DNA of 7,358 nucleotides from Chloroflexota bacterium (GTDB lineage Bacteria; Chloroflexota; Dehalococcoidia; SM23-28-2; RBG-16-64-32). This document shows positions 4,640 through 7,358 of the stretch, piece by piece; position 1 is the stretch's first letter; every line of letters begins with the position of its first letter. A program made the translations under genes and the position numbers. Below the pieces are notes generated by a model. That model searched no databases and was not told where the DNA came from. It was given only the letters and a program-made list of their open reading frames with translations. The stretch covers positions 1 to 7,358 of the forward strand of contig JACPQO010000249.1 in NCBI GenBank assembly GCA_016190405.1, given 5' to 3'.

Positions 4640-5677
4640 GTGCAGATGATGGAGCTTGGAGAGTCCGGCGAGGAGAGGCGTAAGAGGCGGCAGGCGGAGG
4701 GGCGGCAGGAACCGTCGTCGCGGTCGTTCTACGATCCCCTGATATCTCCCTGGGACGAGGCCCGGGCGCCGGCGTCCGGGGATTGGCCGCGCGTCGAAGA
4801 AGAACCGCTTTTCTCGTGGGGGCACGAAGCGGGCCTCGAGACGGGCCCCAGGGCGGGGCTGGCCTGGGAACCGGGGCTGCCGGCGCCCGTCTACGAGGAG
4901 CCATTGGGCGTCTGGCGTCCGGTGGCTTACCCGCCGTATCCGGGCGCCGAGGGGCTGAGCGAGCTACAGCGCCGCTTACGGGAAGGGACGATCACGGTCC
5001 CCCGGCCGCGCCGGCGCTGGGCGGTGACGGTCCGCGAGGTGGTGGAGACGCTGCTGCTGGCCCTGCTGATCTTCCTGGCGGTGCGGGCCTCGTTCCAGAA
5101 CTTCCGGGTGGAGGGCGCCAGCATGGTGCCCAGCCTGGAGGACGGGGAGTACCTGATAGTCAACAAGCTGAGCTACGCGCAGCTGGACCTGAGCATCTTC
5201 AACTGGCTCCCCTTCTTCGACGCGGGGGACGATCCGGTGCACCATTTGTGGGCCGCGCCAGATCGCGGCGACGTAATAGTCTTTCGGGCGCCGACCAGCC
5301 CGGATCGCGACTTCATAAAGCGGATCATCGGCGTGCCGGGGGACACGATAGAGATAGTGCCCGACAAGACCCAGGTCCTGGTCAACGGAAACGCCATCGA
5401 CGAGCCGTATATCCAGGGCACTACGACGTGCAGTCGCGGCTGCGGGCCATGGCCGGTGCCGCCGGCCAATAGCCCGGAGTCGATGAAGGCCTGCGGCTCG
5501 CCGGCCTGCTACTTCGTCATGGGGGACAACCGGCAGAACAGCAGCGACTCCCGCCAGGGGTGGCTGGTGCCGGAGGAGAACATCATCGGCAAGGCGCTGA
5601 TCACCTACTGGCACAAGGGGGGGCCGGAGCTGAACCTGGCGCCCAACCATCCGGTGTCCCTGGCAGCCGAGGAGTAG
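4640..5677 (+). CDS. lepB: Type I signal peptidase with long N-terminal extension
   Basis: A 345-residue inner-membrane serine protease that cleaves signal peptides from exported proteins. One membrane segment lies at about 131-151. Box B is GASMVPSLEDGEYLIVNKLSY, with catalytic Ser161. Box D is DRDFIKRIIGVPGD, with the general-base Lys227. Box E is GDNRQNSSDSR, at 295-305. The core is complete, so the enzyme should be active. Unusual points are a charged, Pro-rich cytoplasmic extension of about 130 residues with no recognisable domain, and four cysteines between boxes D and E (264, 268, 285, 290) that could form disulfides outside the membrane. The frame opens with GTG at 4640, with ATGs at 4646 and 4649. 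None has a ribosome site and a strong -10 ends 7 bases upstream, pointing to leaderless translation. pyrE starts one base after its stop. Sigma and SIMPL products upstream need export but lie on the other strand. Confidence 0.93.
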   Translation: MQMMELGESGEERRKRRQAEGRQEPSSRSFYDPLISPWDEARAPASGDWPRVEEEPLFSWGHEAGLETGPRAGLAWEPGLPAPVYEEPLGVWRPVAYPPYPGAEGLSELQRRLREGTITVPRPRRRWAVTVREVVETLLLALLIFLAVRASFQNFRVEGASMVPSLEDGEYLIVNKLSYAQLDLSIFNWLPFFDAGDDPVHHLWAAPDRGDVIVFRAPTSPDRDFIKRIIGVPGDTIEIVPDKTQVLVNGNAIDEPYIQGTTTCSRGCGPWPVPPANSPESMKACGSPACYFVMGDNRQNSSDSRQGWLVPEENIIGKALITYWHKGGPELNLAPNHPVSLAAEE

Positions 5678-5678
5678 G

Positions 5679-6266
5679 TTGAGAGCCGCCGGGACCTCCC
5701 AGGAGAGGGCACTGGCCCTGCTGCGACATTCCGGAGCGCTGATGGAAGGGCACTTCCAGCTCGCCTCGGGGAAGCACTCCGCGGACTATGTCGAGAAGTT
5801 CCGCCTCCTCCAATACCCGCAGCATACGGAAGTGCTCTGTGGCATGATTGCGGCGCGGTTCCGTGAGTCGCAGCCGCAGTTGGTGGCGGGCCCAACGACA
5901 GGCGGGATCATCATCAGCTACGAGGTGGCGCGGCTGCTAGGCGTGCGGGGCATCTTCGCGGAAAAGGGAGACGGCCCCGACGGGCAGGGGGGCCGTGCCT
6001 TCCAGCGGGGGTTCGAGATCGGCGCCGGAGAGCGGACGCTGATCGTGGACGACGTGCTGACCACGGGGGGCAGCCTGCGGGAGGTGGTGGAGGCCGTGCG
6101 CCGAGCCGGCGGAGAGCCGATAGGGCTGGGGGTGCTGGTGGACCGCAGCGGAGGCAAGGTCGGGCTGGGACTGCCGTTTTTCGCCTGCCTAACGCTGGAA
6201 CTGCCCACGTACGAGGCGTCGCAGTGCCCGCTGTGCGCGGAGGGGGCGCCGCTGAAGGTGACGTAG
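5679..6266 (+). CDS. pyrE: Orotate phosphoribosyltransferase
   Basis: A 195-residue cytoplasmic enzyme that joins orotate and PRPP to give OMP in de novo UMP synthesis. The N-terminal fold includes ALMEGHFQLASGKHSADYVEK (20-40), typical of PyrE orotate binding. The glycine-rich PTTGGIIISYEVAR (72-85) follows, then the catalytic-loop region (FAEKGDGPDGQGG, 93-105) and the PRPP-binding motif LIVDDVLTTGGS at 121-132. The C-terminus carries CPLC (183-186) within a TYEASQCPLCAEGAP stretch, which could hold a metal or be structural; some PyrE subfamilies have such a tail. No ATG exists before residue 22, which is too late to be the start. The TTG at 5679, one base after the lepB TAG and 4 bases after GGAG, is therefore used, making lepB-pyrE translationally coupled. 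The 195-residue length is normal for this subfamily. Confidence 0.95.
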   Translation: MRAAGTSQERALALLRHSGALMEGHFQLASGKHSADYVEKFRLLQYPQHTEVLCGMIAARFRESQPQLVAGPTTGGIIISYEVARLLGVRGIFAEKGDGPDGQGGRAFQRGFEIGAGERTLIVDDVLTTGGSLREVVEAVRRAGGEPIGLGVLVDRSGGKVGLGLPFFACLTLELPTYEASQCPLCAEGAPLKVT

Positions 6267-6277
6267 GGACGGGGCGG

Positions 6278-6326
6278 AGAGCAAAGAGCATAGAGCATAG
6301 AGCAAAGAGCATAGAGCGAAGAGCAA
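6278..6326. repeat. Heptamer tandem array AGAGCAW x7
   Basis: Seven head-to-tail 7-bp units (AGAGCAA, AGAGCAT, AGAGCAT, AGAGCAA, AGAGCAT, AGAGCGA, AGAGCAA) begin 12 bases after the pyrE stop. They end 2 bases before the GTG start of the next gene, taking the place of its ribosome site. A frame through the array in phase with that gene is open and would read RAKSIEH-RAKSIER-RAK. Confidence 0.95.
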
Positions 6327-6328
6327 AG

Positions 6329-6745
6329 GTGCTTTCGGAGCGGGAGAGGGCGTTCGTGGAGGGGCAGCGGGTGGCGCACCTGGCCACGGCGGACGCCGGG
6401 GGGCGGCCACACGTGGTGCCGGTGTGCTTCGTGTATATCGAGGGCGGCTTCTACACACCTATCGACGAGAAGCCGAAGCGGTCGGCACGGCTGAAGAGGC
6501 TGCGCAACATCGAAGAGAACCCCCGCGCGGCGCTGGTGTTCGACCGGTATGAAGAGGACTGGGGAAGGCTGGGCTGGGTGCTGGTGCGGGGCGCCGCCTC
6601 AACGCTGGGGGGCGGCGCGGAACACTCGCGGGCTTTGGCAGCGCTGAGGCAGAAGTACCCGCAGTACCGGTCGATGGCGTTGGAGGAAAAGCCGCTGATC
6701 CGGATCGAGGTGGAGAAGGTCTCGAGCTGGGGAAGGCTGGACTAG
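6329..6745 (+). CDS. PPOX-class flavin/F420-dependent protein, Rv0121-like
   Basis: A 138-residue protein of the split-barrel flavin-binding (pyridoxamine 5'-phosphate oxidase-like) superfamily, probably a cytoplasmic oxidoreductase using F420 or FMN; the substrate is unknown. The strand pattern RVAHLATADAGGRPHVVPV (14-32) opens the barrel. DEKPKR (46-51), LKRLRNIEENPR (55-66) and DRYEEDW (72-78) are the conserved cofactor-region motifs of the Rv0121-type subfamily, and YPQYR is at 110-114. The GTG at 6329 was chosen because homology begins at SERERAFVEGQRVAHL. The frame itself stays open upstream through the heptamer array and into pyrE, where a GTG at 6224 exists but would add only repeat-coded residues. 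No good ribosome site is present. It is in line with lepB and pyrE, 62 bases after pyrE, and may be co-transcribed. Confidence 0.85.
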   Translation: MLSERERAFVEGQRVAHLATADAGGRPHVVPVCFVYIEGGFYTPIDEKPKRSARLKRLRNIEENPRAALVFDRYEEDWGRLGWVLVRGAASTLGGGAEHSRALAALRQKYPQYRSMALEEKPLIRIEVEKVSSWGRLD

Positions 6746-6757
6746 GCGGGAAGGCCT

Positions 6758-6774
6758 GCCACAAGTTGCGTGGC
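6758..6774. other. Weak hairpin after the PPOX gene
   Basis: GCCAC and GTGGC face each other across 7 bases, starting 12 bases past the stop codon of the plus-strand gene. No T-run follows (GAGCCTGAAGG), so this is at best a poor terminator. Confidence 0.25.
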
Positions 6775-6832
6775 GAGCCTGAAGGTCATTAATGAATCAG
6801 TGGCCGGGAGGGCGTTCCGGCATTCGGCTGGA

Positions 6833-6857
6833 TCATGGTTCGACAGGCTGACCATGA
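6833..6857. repeat. REP-like palindrome containing TTCGACAGGCT
   Basis: TCATGGT (6833-6839) pairs with ACCATGA (6851-6857) around an 11-base loop. The loop and its flank read TTCGACAGGCT, which recurs at 6898-6908. It lies in the convergent gap between the PPOX gene and the phosphate transporter gene. Confidence 0.6.
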
Positions 6858-6889
6858 GCGACGAAAGCGCGGCTCCGATGCGGGCCCTT

Positions 6890-6938
6890 CGACCCATTCG
6901 ACAGGCTCAGGGCAGGCAAGCTCAGGGCGAACGGGTCG
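6890..6938. repeat. REP-like palindromic repeat with internal direct repeats
   Basis: The outer arms CGACCCATTCG (6890-6900) and CGAACGGGTCG (6928-6938) pair except for one A-C mismatch. Inside are two copies of GCTCAGGGC (6905-6913 and 6920-6928). The left arm runs into TTCGACAGGCTCAGGG, a type of sequence I recall as widely dispersed in environmental bacterial genomes. Its place between convergent genes is typical of REP elements, which can shield 3' ends of mRNA. Confidence 0.7.
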
Positions 6939-7016
6939 TCGCACGTTATCGGGCCGCCACACGCCATCAATTGCTTTACGAGCACAAGGATGGCCTTCGG
7001 GGATGAAGAGGGGCAG

Positions 7017-7358
7017 CTAGTCGGGGATGGCGGTGGCGATGAGCCAGCCCAGGGCGAAGCAGATGGGGAAGGTGAGGACCCAGGCGGCGATGATGTTGTA
7101 GGCGATCCCCCAGCGCACGGCTGAGAGGCGGCGGGTGGCGCCCACGCCCATGATGGCGGAGCCGATGCTGTGGGTAGTGCTGAGGGGAATGCCGAAGCGG
7201 GCGGTGACGGTGAGGGTAGTGGCGGCGGCAGCCTCGGCGGCGAACCCCTGGTAGGTCTCCAGGTGGGTGACGCGCATGCCCCGAGTGCGGATGATGCGCC
7301 AGCCGCCGGCCAGGGTGCTGACGCCCATGGTGCCGGCGCCAAGGAGGATGACCCAGAG
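7017..7358 (-). CDS. PiT-family inorganic phosphate transporter, C-terminal part (5' end outside the window)
   Basis: The minus-strand frame is open from the window edge and ends with TAG at 7017, giving the last 113 residues of a membrane protein. GWRIIRTRGMRVTHLETYQGFAAE is followed by the family signature IPLSTTHSIGSAIMGVGATRR, then a final pair of hydrophobic helices (GIAYNIIAAWVLTFPICFALGWLIATAIPD). Members move phosphate with H+ or Na+, often as the metal-phosphate complex, across the cytoplasmic membrane. An internal ATG at 7328 is not the start, because the frame and the homology (LWVILLGAGTMGVSTLAGG) continue upstream of it. It converges on the PPOX gene, with a repeat-rich gap between. 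Confidence 0.93.
   Translation of the reverse strand, partial: LWVILLGAGTMGVSTLAGGWRIIRTRGMRVTHLETYQGFAAEAAAATTLTVTARFGIPLSTTHSIGSAIMGVGATRRLSAVRWGIAYNIIAAWVLTFPICFALGWLIATAIPD

Noticed and set aside
4110..4904. Long minus-strand open frame (264 codons) spanning the sigma gene and the lepB start
   Set aside because: It is out of frame with the clear sigma factor and antisense to lepB, and its product is low-complexity Pro/Ser/Ala/Arg sequence typical of a shadow frame in GC-rich DNA.
179..6266. A single pyrimidine operon joining dcd and pyrE
   Set aside because: The two genes are on opposite strands and about 5 kb apart, with unrelated genes between.
6224..6328. N-terminal extension of the PPOX protein from a GTG at 6224
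   Set aside because: It would overlap pyrE and consist mostly of residues encoded by the heptamer array; family similarity begins just after 6329.
6770..7006. Plus-strand open frame (78 codons) in the gap before the phosphate transporter gene
   Set aside because: It runs through both REP-like palindromes, has no recognisable domain and no ribosome site.
6833..7342. Minus-strand open frame (169 codons) overlapping the phosphate transporter
   Set aside because: It is in a different frame from the clear PiT C-terminus and is Pro/Ser/Ala-rich, as expected for a shadow frame.

Overview
The window is GC-rich bacterial chromosome, with coding frames strongly biased to G/C in third positions. It carries eight recognisable protein genes, one of them cut by the right edge. 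No rRNA, tRNA, CRISPR array or insertion sequence was seen. A member of the Chloroflexota (Dehalococcoidia-like) fits best. The reasons are the lipobox style (LLAAACGG), the ECF sigma / two-membrane-segment anti-sigma / SIMPL gene set, an actinobacterial-type Dcd and F420/FMN-type flavoprotein, and many short dispersed hairpins and heptamer repeats. This placement is inference of moderate confidence; an actinobacterial or other high-GC lineage is not excluded.

Layout. Positions 1-178 lie beyond the 3' end of dcd and hold two related small hairpins plus an open frame of doubtful reality. On the minus strand, reading right to left from 4530 to 179, come an ECF sigma factor, its zinc-finger membrane anti-sigma factor (TGATG overlap), a SIMPL-domain lipoprotein, a second and diverged SIMPL-domain membrane protein, and dcd. 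The junction between the anti-sigma gene and the lipoprotein gene is a decayed tandem duplication. The junction between the two SIMPL genes contains a 35-codon open frame with a perfect Shine-Dalgarno sequence. Between the second SIMPL gene and dcd lie a 28-bp perfect palindrome and two heptamer tandem arrays.

Divergent from the sigma factor, on the plus strand from 4640, are lepB (type I signal peptidase), pyrE (orotate phosphoribosyltransferase, TTG start one base after the lepB stop) and a PPOX-type flavin/F420 protein. The start of the last abuts a third heptamer array. A 271-bp gap with REP-like palindromes follows, then the 3' end of a PiT-family phosphate transporter on the minus strand.

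Functionally, the sigma/anti-sigma pair plus two exported SIMPL proteins looks like a self-contained envelope or oxidative stress response unit. The anti-sigma factor would hold the sigma factor at the membrane, and the SIMPL proteins would be its likely targets or signal partners. dcd and pyrE both serve pyrimidine nucleotide supply, but they lie on opposite strands and are not one operon. The most unusual features are not genes. They are the duplicated gene junction, three unrelated arrays that all have a 7-bp period (two of them next to start codons), and a family of AGGCT-NN-AGCCT hairpins at three places.
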